Below, piece by piece: positions 30,730-39,455 of a stretch of 64,000 bases of DNA. Every line of letters starts with the position of its first letter. Position 1 is the stretch's first letter. The translations under genes were made by a program, and so were the position numbers. The stretch is from Methylorubrum rhodesianum. Lineage in GTDB: Bacteria; Pseudomonadota; Alphaproteobacteria; Rhizobiales; Beijerinckiaceae. The stretch is taken from the NCBI RefSeq assembly GCF_014199985.1, contig NZ_JACHOS010000009.1, positions 124,001 through 188,000 of the forward strand, given 5' to 3'. The notes beneath the pieces were generated by a model, which had not been told where the DNA came from, ran no database searches, and saw only the letters and a program-made list of their open reading frames with translations.

Positions 30730-32574
30730 ATGGACACTGCCGCGCCGGCCCTCGCCGACACCTCACTCGCCGCCGGGCCCGAGGACGCGGCGGACCCGCC
30801 GGCCTTCCATGCCTGGAACCCGGGGCTCGAACCCGGATTGCCGCGGGCGATGCGCCCGCTGGCCACGCTGTTCCGGCCCGAGAACGTCTCCCTCGGCTAT
30901 CCCGAGATCCTTGAGCTCGCCGACCTCAGCGGCCTGCCGGCGACCCAGATCGCCCCCTTTCGCCCCGAGCGCCTCGTCGTCCACGAGGTGCTGATCCGGG
31001 TGATGGCCGACATCTCGGTCCCGGTCGGCGAAGTCTACGCCGATCTCGGCCTGAACTTCCGCCGGATCGTCGCTACCCTCCTGCGCGAGGGCGTGGCGCA
31101 TCGCCTCGACGCCGTCACCGCGACGTATGACGCCGTCCGCGCCGAAGCCGATGCGCTCCTCGACCGCGAGCTGACGGCGCTGCTCGACGCGACGTCCGCA
31201 CCGGCGCCCGAGCCGGCATCGGGCTGGATGCGGCGGCTGGTCCGGCTCGGCGCGCGCGAGCGGCCATCTCCCCGGATCGCCCCCGGCTCCGGCGATGGCC
31301 AAGCCGATCTTCTCGCGCGTCTCGACGCGCGGTGCGCCGCCGCCGGCGAAGCGGACACCCTGGAGAGCGCGGTCCGCGAGGCCCTGCGCACGGTGTTCGG
31401 CCACGTCATCGCCCGGCAGGGCATGCTGATCCGCGACCGCGCGCTGCTGCGACGGCTCGCCGGGATCCTCGTCACCAACCGCTGTGGCAGCGACCGGATC
31501 GGCGCGCTGATCGCCCCCTGGATCGACGCCGTCGCCGAGGCCGAGGGCTACCATCGCCCGGCGCCCCAGGCGCAGCCGGTGGTGATGACCGTCAAGGGCG
31601 CCTCGGCCTCGGGCAAGAGCACGATCCGGCCCTACCAGCGCGGCCTCGCCGGGCGGATCGGCGCCTGCTGGCAGGATTTCGCCGTCATCACACCCGACGT
31701 CTGGCGCAAGTTCCTGCTCGATTACGACAGCCTGGGCGCCGCCCGTCGCTATGCCGGACCGCTGACCGGGCACGAAGTCGAGATCGTCGATGCCAAGCTC
31801 GACCGCTACATCACCCGCAAGGCAGCGAATGGCCGCCTCTCGCACCTGCTGATCGACCGCTTCCGCTTCGACAGCTTCTCGACGGAGGCCGACGGCGCCG
31901 GCCAGCTCCTGACCCGGTTCGGTCACCGGGTCTACCTGCAGTTCATGGTCACGCCGCCCGAGGAAACCGTGGAGCGGGCCTGGAAGCGGGGCGAGGAGTT
32001 CGGGCGCTACAAGGCGGTCGAGGATCTGCTCGCGCACAATGTCGAGGCCTATACCGGCATGCCGCGGCTGTTCTTCACCTGGGCCCTGCGCCGAGACCGC
32101 CCGGTCTTCTTCGAGTTCCTCGACAACAGCGTGCCCAAGGGCGCCCGCCCGCTCACCATCGCCTTCGGCACGAACGACACCATGACCATCCTCGACGCCA
32201 GAGCCCTGCTGGCGATCGAGCGCTATCGGCGGATCGACATCAGCGCCCGCAGTCCGGCGGACGTCTACCGCGGCGTCGCTGACGCGCCGGAGGCGGGCTT
32301 CCTGCGGGAAGTGCTGCGGCGGCTCGCCGTGGTGCGCTTCGCCGAGCGGGGGACGGGACGGGTCTTCGCGCGCTTCGAGCGGGGTCGCCTGACCGGCTTG
32401 GATCAAGCGGCGCTTGCTGCCGCGCTCACCGATCCCGAAACGGCGCAGGCTCTCGCGGCTGCCGGGCTGCCGGCGCAGACCGATACCATATCGCCGCTCG
32501 ACGAGAACCTCTGTCCGACCGAGACATCGACTCTCGGCGCCTGGGGTGGGGAGACCGGTCAGGTGACCGCCTGA
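30730..32574 (+). CDS. P-loop kinase/ATPase-like protein of unknown function, oxalate cluster
   Basis: 614 aa from the ATG at 30730, with AGGAGG upstream. Residues 1-285 are helical and match nothing I recognise. Walker A GASASGKS is at 290-297 (MTVKGASASGKSTI). It is followed by features of the zeta-toxin/polynucleotide-kinase type: VITPDVWRKFLLDYDSLG (Asp in the substrate position), KLDRYITRKAANGRLSHLLIDRFRFD (Walker B-like LLIDR), and VTPPEETVERAWKRGEEFGRY (family-type lid Arg/Lys). The C-terminal 130 residues are again unassigned. Cytoplasmic. Lies in the same direction as the CBS and 97-aa genes, inside the operator-marked island. Substrate unknown. Confidence 0.7.
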   Translation: MDTAAPALADTSLAAGPEDAADPPAFHAWNPGLEPGLPRAMRPLATLFRPENVSLGYPEILELADLSGLPATQIAPFRPERLVVHEVLIRVMADISVPVGEVYADLGLNFRRIVATLLREGVAHRLDAVTATYDAVRAEADALLDRELTALLDATSAPAPEPASGWMRRLVRLGARERPSPRIAPGSGDGQADLLARLDARCAAAGEADTLESAVREALRTVFGHVIARQGMLIRDRALLRRLAGILVTNRCGSDRIGALIAPWIDAVAEAEGYHRPAPQAQPVVMTVKGASASGKSTIRPYQRGLAGRIGACWQDFAVITPDVWRKFLLDYDSLGAARRYAGPLTGHEVEIVDAKLDRYITRKAANGRLSHLLIDRFRFDSFSTEADGAGQLLTRFGHRVYLQFMVTPPEETVERAWKRGEEFGRYKAVEDLLAHNVEAYTGMPRLFFTWALRRDRPVFFEFLDNSVPKGARPLTIAFGTNDTMTILDARALLAIERYRRIDISARSPADVYRGVADAPEAGFLREVLRRLAVVRFAERGTGRVFARFERGRLTGLDQAALAAALTDPETAQALAAAGLPAQTDTISPLDENLCPTETSTLGAWGGETGQVTA

Positions 32575-32701
32575 GCGCAACTCACCGCGCGTCGCGACAT
32601 CCAACGATGCCTGTCACACGTCTCATCCAATTGGAAATTGAAGACCCGTCGCTGCCGGACCAGATCGTCAGGGCCTCCACGTGCGCGTGACGCATGCCTG
32701 A

Positions 32702-32717
32702 ATCTGGTATTTTGTAC
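32702..32717. promoter_or_regulatory. Operator 5: half-site ATCTGGTA upstream of 55-aa gene
   Basis: Left half ATCTGGTA is identical to the consensus; the right half is degenerate (TTTTGTAC). A distant inverted partner ATATTCCA follows. It is about 80 bases before the 55-aa gene. Weakest of the seven sites. Confidence 0.4.
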
Positions 32718-32797
32718 TTCATATTCCAAAAAGGCAGGACTATTCCTGGTGCACTGCACCATGGCCCGCGCCGAAGCAGATATCATCGGAGGTCATC

Positions 32798-32965
32798 ATG
32801 CTCGCCACTTGGCTCGCCGCGCTGCTGTTTTTCGGCGCCCTGCAGGCGTTGCTCGTCGTCAGGCTCGCTGATCGCCTGACCGTCTCCAACGCTGCTCAGG
32901 ATCCCCAGTCCGTGCATGACCCCGAAAGACCGCAGACCGCCAACCGCTACGCCCGCGCAGCCTGA
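32798..32965 (+). CDS. Small single-pass membrane protein (55 aa), oxalate cluster
   Basis: Too short for most gene finders but well supported. ATG at 32798 has GGAGG six bases upstream. The N-terminus MLATWLAALLFFGALQALLV is one hydrophobic helix, followed by a charged tail (DRLTVSNAAQDPQSVHDPER). Operator 5 lies about 80 bases upstream. The last 19 bases overlap the 3' end of the opposing 71-aa gene. No family recognised. It might be an accessory subunit of one of the antiporters (inference). Confidence 0.6.
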   Translation: MLATWLAALLFFGALQALLVVRLADRLTVSNAAQDPQSVHDPERPQTANRYARAA

Positions 32966-33162
32966 GCGACATCGAAGGCTTCAGCCGGAGCAGCGTTGGC
33001 GACGACTGGCCAATCGAAGACGCCTCGATCGCTTGCCGGCCCGGTGAGACGCGCTTGCACGCGCGGTGTCGCGTCGAGGAAGGCCTGCAATTCGGCCTCG
33101 GAAACGTGCCCGAACGCCTCCACGAGATAGGCCAGAGCGTCGTCCAGAGCGTTCTCGGTCAT
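32947..33162 (-). CDS. Small acidic protein (71 aa), oxalate cluster
   Basis: Starts MTENALDDALAYLVEAFGHV with GGAGG seven bases before the ATG. Acidic, soluble, largely helical; contains SEAELQAFLDATPRVQARL and ends in VFDWPVVANAAPAEAFDVAQ. I do not recognise a family. Operator 6 lies 65 bases upstream. It is separate from frc2, which is on the same strand with its stop at 33295. Confidence 0.6.
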   Translation of the reverse strand: MTENALDDALAYLVEAFGHVSEAELQAFLDATPRVQARLTGPASDRGVFDWPVVANAAPAEAFDVAQAARA

Positions 33163-33226
33163 CGCCGCATCCTCCGGATTCCGATCCGAAGGGCGATTGC
33201 TCCCCTGAACGGAATGGCGTCTTGGT

Positions 33227-33242
33227 ATCTGGCATACCAAGC
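33227..33242. promoter_or_regulatory. Operator 6: ATCTGGCATACCAAGC, upstream of 71-aa gene
   Basis: TTGGTAT-CTGGC-ATACCAA (33222-33240) is a perfect 7-bp inverted repeat overlapping the motif copy. It lies 65 bases before the 71-aa gene and 50 bases after the frc2 stop. Confidence 0.7.
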
Positions 33243-33294
33243 GCCCGAAAATCAAGGTCCGACCGCTTCGCGAAGGGAGAAATAAGACCGACCG

Positions 33295-34572
33295 CTACTC
33301 CGCGGCGATGCGGTGGACGCCGCCGACGGCGCCCGAGCCGAGAATGTCGCCGATCTCGGCATCCGTGCAGCCGAGCACCTCGCGCAGGATCTCGTCGGTG
33401 TGCTCACCGAGCAGCGGCGCGCGGGTGACCTCCGTCGGGCTCGCCGACAACTTGATCGGATTGCCGACGGTCAGATAGGCACCCCGGGTCGGATGCTCGA
33501 CCTCGACCACCGTCCCGTTGGCCCGCAGCATCGGATCCTCGGCGATCTCCTTCATCGACAGGATCGGCCCGCACGGGATCTCGTAGGCGTTGAGAATTTC
33601 CATCGCCTCGAACTTGTCGTGCTTCATCGTCCAGGCTTCGATGCGGGTGAAGATCTCGTTGAGATGCGGCAGGCGGGCCTTCGGCGTGGCGTAGGCCGGG
33701 TCGGTCTTCCAGTCCGGCTCGCCGATGATGTCGCAGATCGGCCCCCACACCGCCCCCTGCGTGATGAAGTAGATGTAGGCGTTGGGATCCTGCTCCCAGC
33801 CCTTGCACTTGAGGATGCGGCCGGGCTGGCCGCCGCCGGAATCGTTGCCGGCCCGCGGCACCGCTTCGCCGAAGGGGACGCCTTCGCCGTACTGGCTGTA
33901 TTCCATGAGCGGGCCGTGGCCGAGGCGCTGCTGGTCACGCAGCTTCACCCGGCAGAGATTCAGCACCCCGTCCTGCATGGCGCAATCGACCCGCTGTCCC
34001 TGGCCGGTCTGGGTGCGCTGATAGAGCGCCGTGACGATGCCGAGCGCGAGGTGCAGGCCGGTGCCGGAATCGCCGATCTGCGCCCCGGAGACCATCGGAA
34101 GGCCGTCGCGCCAACCGGTGGTGGAGGCGGCCCCTCCGACGCATTGGGCGACGTTCTCGTAAACCTTGCAGTCTTGGTAGCGGCCCGGGCCGAAGCCTTT
34201 CACGGAAGCCAGGATCAGCCCGGGATTGGCCGCCTGCAACCGCTCCCAGGTCAGCCCCATGCGGTCGAGCGCGCCGGGGGCGAAGTTCTCGACCAGGACG
34301 TCGCACTCGGCGATCAAGCGCCAGAGGATGGCATTGCCCTTCGGGTTCTTGGCGTCGAGGGTGATCGAACGCTTATTGTGGTTCAGCATCGTGAAGTAGA
34401 GGCTGTCCACGCCGGGCAGATCCTGCAGTTGCTGGCGTGTCGCATCGCCCGCCCCCGGCCGCTCGACCTTGATCACGTCGGCGCCGAACCAGGCCAACAA
34501 TTGGGTGCAGGTCGGCCCCGACTGGACGTGGGTGAAGTCGAGGATCCGAACGCCGTCGAGCGCCTTGCCCAT
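33295..34572 (-). CDS. Formyl-CoA:oxalate CoA-transferase paralogue (class III CoA-transferase)
   Basis: A 425-aa paralogue of the frc product, aligning along the full length. Catalytic Asp168 lies in [11 protein letters not shown]; the glycine-rich loop is [11 protein letters not shown]; Gln48 is kept. Differences from copy 1 include an insertion-free loop at FGPGRYQDC and a longer C-terminus ([17 protein letters not shown]). GGAGGAG precedes the ATG. It may use oxalate with another CoA donor, such as succinyl-CoA or a methylotrophic acyl-CoA, or be a second Frc (inference). Operator 7 lies 177 bases upstream, shared with the divergent gntR. Confidence 0.88.
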   Translation of the reverse strand: MGKALDGVRILDFTHVQSGPTCTQLLAWFGADVIKVERPGAGDATRQQLQDLPGVDSLYFTMLNHNKRSITLDAKNPKGNAILWRLIAECDVLVENFAPGALDRMGLTWERLQAANPGLILASVKGFGPGRYQDCKVYENVAQCVGGAASTTGWRDGLPMVSGAQIGDSGTGLHLALGIVTALYQRTQTGQGQRVDCAMQDGVLNLCRVKLRDQQRLGHGPLMEYSQYGEGVPFGEAVPRAGNDSGGGQPGRILKCKGWEQDPNAYIYFITQGAVWGPICDIIGEPDWKTDPAYATPKARLPHLNEIFTRIEAWTMKHDKFEAMEILNAYEIPCGPILSMKEIAEDPMLRANGTVVEVEHPTRGAYLTVGNPIKLSASPTEVTRAPLLGEHTDEILREVLGCTDAEIGDILGSGAVGGVHRIAAE

Positions 34573-34748
34573 CGCAGGTCTCCTCCCCAGGAGAGTAGCC
34601 TCAAGTTCGCACGATGCCGGGCCATGGCGTCGACCGGCACGCGCCTTCGGGAAGCCGGGTCGGTCTTTCACGCAGTGCGGACGGGGCACATCCAAGGAAG
34701 GCTGCCCTGCGCACAGCGAATGCCGAAGGTCTCGACTTCAAGGTTTCT

Positions 34749-34764
34749 TTCTGGCATACCAGAT
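34749..34764. promoter_or_regulatory. Operator 7: TTCTGGCATACCAGAT between frc2 and gntR
   Basis: Matches the motif at 20235 in 14 of 16 positions. CTGGCAT-ACCAG-ATGCCAG (34751-34769) is also a perfect 7-bp inverted repeat. Position between the divergent frc paralogue and the regulator gene fits autoregulation. Confidence 0.75.
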
Positions 34765-34953
34765 GCCAGACGTCAACGTTTGTGAGCTTTCCGCAGGACA
34801 ACTGCGTGGACTCGTGAGCGAATTCCAGAGGCATAAGCCGGACGCATGGGTGCAGCCGGCTTGTCTTCCCAGAGGCGAGGCGCCATGCTCGAACGGCTCG
34901 ATGCCCCATCTCCGGCTGCGCATCCACATCGGCATCAAGGTCGATCCGAAGCG

Positions 34954-35637
34954 ATGGAAAATCTCTCGATCAAGCCAATCGTCCCGGCGACGAGCCTGCG
35001 GACGCTGGCCTACGAGGCCCTGAAGTCCGCCATCACCAACATGGACATCTACGGCCAGTCCGGAGATGTGCGGCTCGATGAGCGCGGCCTGTCGCAGACG
35101 CTCGGCGTGAGCCGCACACCGATCCGCGAGGCTCTGACGGTGCTGGAGCAGGAAGGCTTCGTGCGCAACGAGCCCCGGCGCGGGGTGTTCGTCGTCAAGA
35201 AGACGAAGCGCGAGATCGTCGGCATGATCCAGGCCTGGGCGGCACTAGAGAGCATGGCGGCACGGCTCGCCTGCACCGCCGCCACGGACGAGGACCTCGC
35301 CTGTCTGCGCCGCTCCTTCCCCGAATTCTTCGACGGAAAGCCCTACGAGCATCTCGGCGAGTACTCGGAAGCCAATATCCGCTTCCACCAGAAGATCATC
35401 TCCCTGGGCCACAGCGAGGTGATCAAGGATCTGACCAGCAACCTGCTCATGCACGTGCGCGGCATCCGCAACACGGCGCTCCGCCAGGGCGACCGTGCCT
35501 CCAAGTCGATCGAGGAGCACGTGCATATCATCGAGGCGCTGGAGGCCCGCGATGCGGAGCGCGCCGAACGCCTCGTGCGCGACCACGGCCTCGGGCTGGC
35601 CGACCACGTCCAGCGCTACGGCGACCACCTCGACTGA
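34954..35637 (+). CDS. GntR-family transcriptional regulator, FCD (FadR) subfamily
   Basis: 227 aa from the ATG at 34954; an in-frame ATG at 34846 would add an unlikely tail. N-terminal winged helix (about residues 10-80): LRTLAYEALKSAITNM, RLDERGLSQTLGVSRTPIREAL, VLEQEGFVRNEPRRGVFVV. C-terminal helical FCD domain with the candidate metal/ligand His positions in NIRFHQKII, IEEHVHIIEAL and VRDHGLGL. FCD regulators usually bind organic acids and release DNA. The palindrome in its own promoter and six similar ones upstream of oxalate genes make it the likely regulator of the island, with oxalate, oxalyl-CoA or formate as possible ligand (inference). Confidence 0.9.
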   Translation: MENLSIKPIVPATSLRTLAYEALKSAITNMDIYGQSGDVRLDERGLSQTLGVSRTPIREALTVLEQEGFVRNEPRRGVFVVKKTKREIVGMIQAWAALESMAARLACTAATDEDLACLRRSFPEFFDGKPYEHLGEYSEANIRFHQKIISLGHSEVIKDLTSNLLMHVRGIRNTALRQGDRASKSIEEHVHIIEALEARDAERAERLVRDHGLGLADHVQRYGDHLD

Positions 35638-36045
35638 CCGCCCGGCCAGCGCGCTGCGGCGCGCAAGCCGTTGACCGCCGTCCGAATGCCGCCGCGTGAT
35701 CTCGCCGCGGATGGTCGCGATGATGGGCGGCTGCCCTCTTCCCATCCCGCCCAGCCCTCTAACGGATGCGTCCGGAAGCGCGACGCCCGCCGAACGAGGA
35801 CTGGCGCGAAGACGCGAACGTCCTGTCGTTCGCCCCCTCCTCCGCCAAGACCTCCGCCAAGACTTTGCCTCTCCGAGCCGTGACGCGCGGCGCAGTGGTC
35901 GGCTGCGACACATTTAATCCTCCCTTCTCGGTTTCCTGAAGGGTTCGTTCATCGGGCGTTCCTAGAGCACGGGCGATGGTGTGGGCGAAAGCCTAGCCGT
36001 TGGACTGCCTCAAGTCCTCCACGCCGCCGACTTCGGACAACGCCC
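35638..36045 (+). other. Intergenic region, nothing recognised
   Basis: About 400 bases between gntR and the first glycosyltransferase. GC-rich without credible coding frames, repeats or hairpins that I can support. Confidence 0.4.
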
Positions 36046-37140
36046 TTGAAGATCGCCGTCATCGCCCATCTCAAGTTCCCGATCGGACAGCCCTATCTGG
36101 GTGGCCTCGAGATGCACACGCATCACTTGGCCGGCGCGCTGCGGGCGCGGGGCCATCGGGTCACCCTGTTCGCATCCGAGGGCTCCGACCCGGCACTGGT
36201 GCCCAATCCCGTCTGTCCGCCGACCGGTGACGCCCTGGGCGATCCGGTGGCGTGCGAGCGGATCGAGCGAGCGGAACACGCGGCCTACGAGCGCATCATG
36301 GAGGCGGTCGCCCACGGCGGCTTCGACATCGTGCACAACAACAGCCTGCACGACCTGCCGCTGCGCGCGAGCCACACGCTCCCCGTGCCGATGACGACGG
36401 CGCTGCACACGCCGCCCTTCGAATCGCTGGCCGAGGGCGTGCGCGCGGCCAAGCCCGGCATGATCTTCGCCGCCGTCTCACCCTCGCTGGCGCAGGAATG
36501 GCAGGCGCTCGTGCCGGATGCCCGCATCATCGGCAACGGTATCGACCTCTCGACCTTCACCTTCAGCCCCTTCGCCGAACCGGCCGCCTACGTGTTCTGG
36601 AGCGGACGGATCGTGCCGGAGAAGGGCACGCATCTGGCGATCGATGCGGCGCGCCAGGCCGGAATGCGCCTGCGCTTCGCCGGTCCGAAGCCGAATCCGC
36701 GCTACTGGGACGAGTGGATCGCCCCGCGGCTCGGGAAGGATGTCACCTATGTCGGCCATCTCTCCCACCGTGAACTGGCGCGCCAGCTGGGCGGCGCGCG
36801 GGCGGCCATCGTCTCGCCGCGCTGGGAGGAGCCGTTCGGTCTCGTCGTCGCCGAGGCCCTGGCCTGCGGCACGCCGGTCGCCGCCTTCGGCCGCGGCGCG
36901 ATTCCCGACATCGTCGATCGCCTCTCGGGCGCGCTCGCCCCGGCCGACGATGTGGCGGCCCTTGCCCGCGCGATCGAGCGGGCCGTTACCCTCGACCGCC
37001 GCGCCTGCCGCCGCCGGGCCGAGGCGCTCTACGACGCCGACGTGATGACCGACGGCTACGAGGAACTCTACCGCGAGGTTCTGGCCGGAGCGCCGGCCAA
37101 CAGCGCCCGCACCGCCGTCTTCGAACGCCCGGCGGCCTGA
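36046..37140 (+). CDS. Glycosyltransferase, GT-B fold (GT4-like)
   Basis: 364 aa from a TTG start, chosen because translation from it gives the expected N-terminal strand MKIAVIAHLKFPIGQPYLGG. The N-terminal acceptor domain ends near residue 165. The C-terminal nucleotide-sugar domain has WSGRIVPEKGTHLAIDAA and the GT4 motif SPRWEEPFGLVVAEALACGTPV (the EPFGLxxxE pattern) with GRGAIPDIV. No membrane segment. The next gene begins five bases downstream, so the two glycosyltransferases are one operon. Sugar and acceptor unknown. Confidence 0.85.
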   Translation: MKIAVIAHLKFPIGQPYLGGLEMHTHHLAGALRARGHRVTLFASEGSDPALVPNPVCPPTGDALGDPVACERIERAEHAAYERIMEAVAHGGFDIVHNNSLHDLPLRASHTLPVPMTTALHTPPFESLAEGVRAAKPGMIFAAVSPSLAQEWQALVPDARIIGNGIDLSTFTFSPFAEPAAYVFWSGRIVPEKGTHLAIDAARQAGMRLRFAGPKPNPRYWDEWIAPRLGKDVTYVGHLSHRELARQLGGARAAIVSPRWEEPFGLVVAEALACGTPVAAFGRGAIPDIVDRLSGALAPADDVAALARAIERAVTLDRRACRRRAEALYDADVMTDGYEELYREVLAGAPANSARTAVFERPAA

Positions 37141-37145
37141 ACGCC

Positions 37146-38234
37146 ATGCCCGCGCCCTCCCGCCCGGCGGTCGTATGCATCCCGGCCCGCAACGAGGCTG
37201 AGCGCCTGCCGCGCCTGCTGCGGGCGCTCGCCGCGCAGGACGGTTTTTCGGTCGATGCGCCGCTGAAGGTCGTGATCGTCAGCAACAACTGCACCGACGG
37301 GACGGTCGAGGCGGTGCGTGCCCTCGATGCTTCGGGTGCGCTCGACACCCTGGCGCTGCGCCTGATCGAGGCGACCTTCGCCGCCGCCGAGGCCCATGTC
37401 GGCACCGCCCGCCGCCGCGCCCTCGATGCGGGTGCCGATTGGCTTGAGCGCGAGGGAGCGCCCGAGGGCGTCCTGCTCACCACCGATGCCGATGCGCGGC
37501 TCTCTCCCGGCTGGGTCACGGCGAACCTTCGCGCCCTGGAGACGGCCGAGATCGTCGGCGGCCGACTGGTGATCGACGATGAGGGCGCCACCGATCCCGC
37601 GCTCGCCGCCTTCCACGCGCGGGTCGAGCGCTACTGGGCGGGCGTGCGGGCTCTCGAAGATGCGCTCGATCCCCCGCCCCACGATCCGGCGCCGCGCCAC
37701 GGCGACCACACGGGGGGAAGCCTCGCGCTCCGGGCCTCGCTCTACCGCGCGGTGGGCGGCCTGCCCCCCCTGCCCCGCGGCGAGGACAACGCCTTGGTCG
37801 GCGCCGTCCAGCGTGCGGGCGGTCGCCTGCGCCACTGCCCCGACGTGTCGGTGCTCGTCTCCGCCCGCACCGCCGGGCGCGCCGAGGGCGGCATGGCGAC
37901 CGAGATGCTGCGCCGCGCTCGGGTCGTGCGCGCGGGCGAGGCCTACCGGCTGCCGGTGGCGTCCCACTGGGAACGGGTCATCCTGCGCCGGGCCGCTCTG
38001 CGCCGCGCCTATCGCGAGGGTGCCGCGCCCGCCGCCCTGCAGACGCTCGGGCTCGATGCGGAGGACCTCGCCGCCATCGATCTCGCGGCCTGCCCCAACG
38101 ACATCGCCTTCGTGGAGCGCGCCCATGCGCGCCTGGAGACGCGGGACGGCCCCGCCCCGGAATGCGGCCTCGACGAGGCTCTGGCGGCGCTCGACGCTTC
38201 CCTCGCGGCTCTGCGGCGCGACCGGGCAGCGTGA
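37146..38234 (+). CDS. Glycosyltransferase family 2
   Basis: A 362-aa GT-A fold enzyme. Seen: PAVVCIPARNEAERLPRLLR (first strand), VIVSNNCTDGTVEAVRAL, LLTTDADARLSPGWV with the DxD metal motif (Asp-Ala-Asp), and a GGSLALRASLY acceptor segment followed by GEDNALVGAV (catalytic-type ED). It starts five bases after the GT4 gene. The C-terminal helical part (about 280-360) is lineage-specific. Confidence 0.85.
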   Translation: MPAPSRPAVVCIPARNEAERLPRLLRALAAQDGFSVDAPLKVVIVSNNCTDGTVEAVRALDASGALDTLALRLIEATFAAAEAHVGTARRRALDAGADWLEREGAPEGVLLTTDADARLSPGWVTANLRALETAEIVGGRLVIDDEGATDPALAAFHARVERYWAGVRALEDALDPPPHDPAPRHGDHTGGSLALRASLYRAVGGLPPLPRGEDNALVGAVQRAGGRLRHCPDVSVLVSARTAGRAEGGMATEMLRRARVVRAGEAYRLPVASHWERVILRRAALRRAYREGAAPAALQTLGLDAEDLAAIDLAACPNDIAFVERAHARLETRDGPAPECGLDEALAALDASLAALRRDRAA

Positions 38235-38336
38235 GGCCGGCCTGAATTCGGCATGAAGCTGGCGAGAAAGCCGGCGATAGGGTCAGGCTGTCGTTGAGGC
38301 GGCCCAACCTCGCGCCGCATTGTTCCTGGATCGCGC

Positions 38337-39386
38337 ATGACTCGTCCGGTCGGCTACTACGTCCATCACCAAGGGGCCGGGCACCTCCAGCGGGCGATCG
38401 CGCTGGCGCGCGCGCTCGAGGCCCTCGGGCGCCCCTGCACGCTGATGGGCAGCTTCAACGGCCTCGACACTTCGGGCGCGCCCGGCCCCGTTCTCGATCT
38501 GCCCGACGATCGCCTGGACCGGAGCTTCGACGGGCAAGACGGTGCGGATCAGCGCCCCGAATGCTTCCACTACGTGCCGCTGAACCATCCCGGCATCCGC
38601 GCGCGGATGGGCCGGATCGCGGCCTGGGCGGCGGAGCACGATCCGGCGCTGATCGTCGTCGACGTCTCGGCGGAGGTGGCGCTGCTCGCCCGCCTCCTGT
38701 CGGTCCCGAGTCTCGTCGTGCGCCTGTCCGGGACCCGCACCGACCAGCCGCATCTGGAAGCCTTCCGGGCCGCCTCGCGCCTGCTCGCGCCGTTCCCCGA
38801 AGCGCTCGACGGCGGCGACGTGCCGGCTTGGGTGCGCGAAAAAACCCTCTACGGCGGCTTTCTCGGCGACGCGACGGCGCGGCTCGCGTCCGAGGAGGAC
38901 GGACGCATCGTCGTGGTGTTCGGCCGCGGCGGCGAGGGCGGGCGGCTGGAGGCGCTGATCGAGGCCGCCCGAGCGGTGCCGGACCGCGCCTGGCACGTGC
39001 TCGGACCGGTCACCGGCACGGGGTCGCCACCGGACAACCTGAACCTGCACGGCTGGGTCACGGATGTGCGCCCGCATCTCGCCCCCGCCTCCCTCGTGGT
39101 CGGGGGTGCGGGCGACGGACTCGTCACCGCAGTGGCGGCCCTGGGCAAGCGTTTCCTGTGCCTGCCCGAGCCGCGCGCCTACGACGAGCAGGAGGCCAAG
39201 GCGCAGGCGCTGGAGCGACTCGGTGCGGCGGTGGTCCATCGCGGTTGGCCGGAACCGGCGGCGTGGCCGCAACTCGCCGCCGCCGGCCTCAGCCTCGATC
39301 CGGAAATCGTCCGGCGCCTCGCCGAGCCCGATGCGCTCGCGCGCACCGCCGACGCCATCGAGGCGCTTTGCCGGGCGGCGGACTGA
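38337..39386 (+). CDS. MurG-like glycosyltransferase (GT28-type)
   Basis: A 349-aa protein with a GT-B pattern: YYVHHQGAGHLQRAIALARA at the N-terminus (glycine-rich loop plus His, as in MurG/macrolide transferases), a middle domain with IVVDVSAEVALLARLL, and a C-terminal IVVVFGRGGEGGRLEAL, LHGWVTDVRPHLAPASLVVGGAGDGLVTAVAALGK type nucleotide-sugar site with CLPEPRAYDEQEAKA. Probably continues the glycosyltransferase operon across a 100-base gap. Confidence 0.75.
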   Translation: MTRPVGYYVHHQGAGHLQRAIALARALEALGRPCTLMGSFNGLDTSGAPGPVLDLPDDRLDRSFDGQDGADQRPECFHYVPLNHPGIRARMGRIAAWAAEHDPALIVVDVSAEVALLARLLSVPSLVVRLSGTRTDQPHLEAFRAASRLLAPFPEALDGGDVPAWVREKTLYGGFLGDATARLASEEDGRIVVVFGRGGEGGRLEALIEAARAVPDRAWHVLGPVTGTGSPPDNLNLHGWVTDVRPHLAPASLVVGGAGDGLVTAVAALGKRFLCLPEPRAYDEQEAKAQALERLGAAVVHRGWPEPAAWPQLAAAGLSLDPEIVRRLAEPDALARTADAIEALCRAAD

Positions 39387-39455
39387 CCGGCGTTCACGCC
39401 GGAGGCTTGCTCGGGTCGACCCATGCCGCCCGAGCCACACCCCGCTGAGGCGTAC

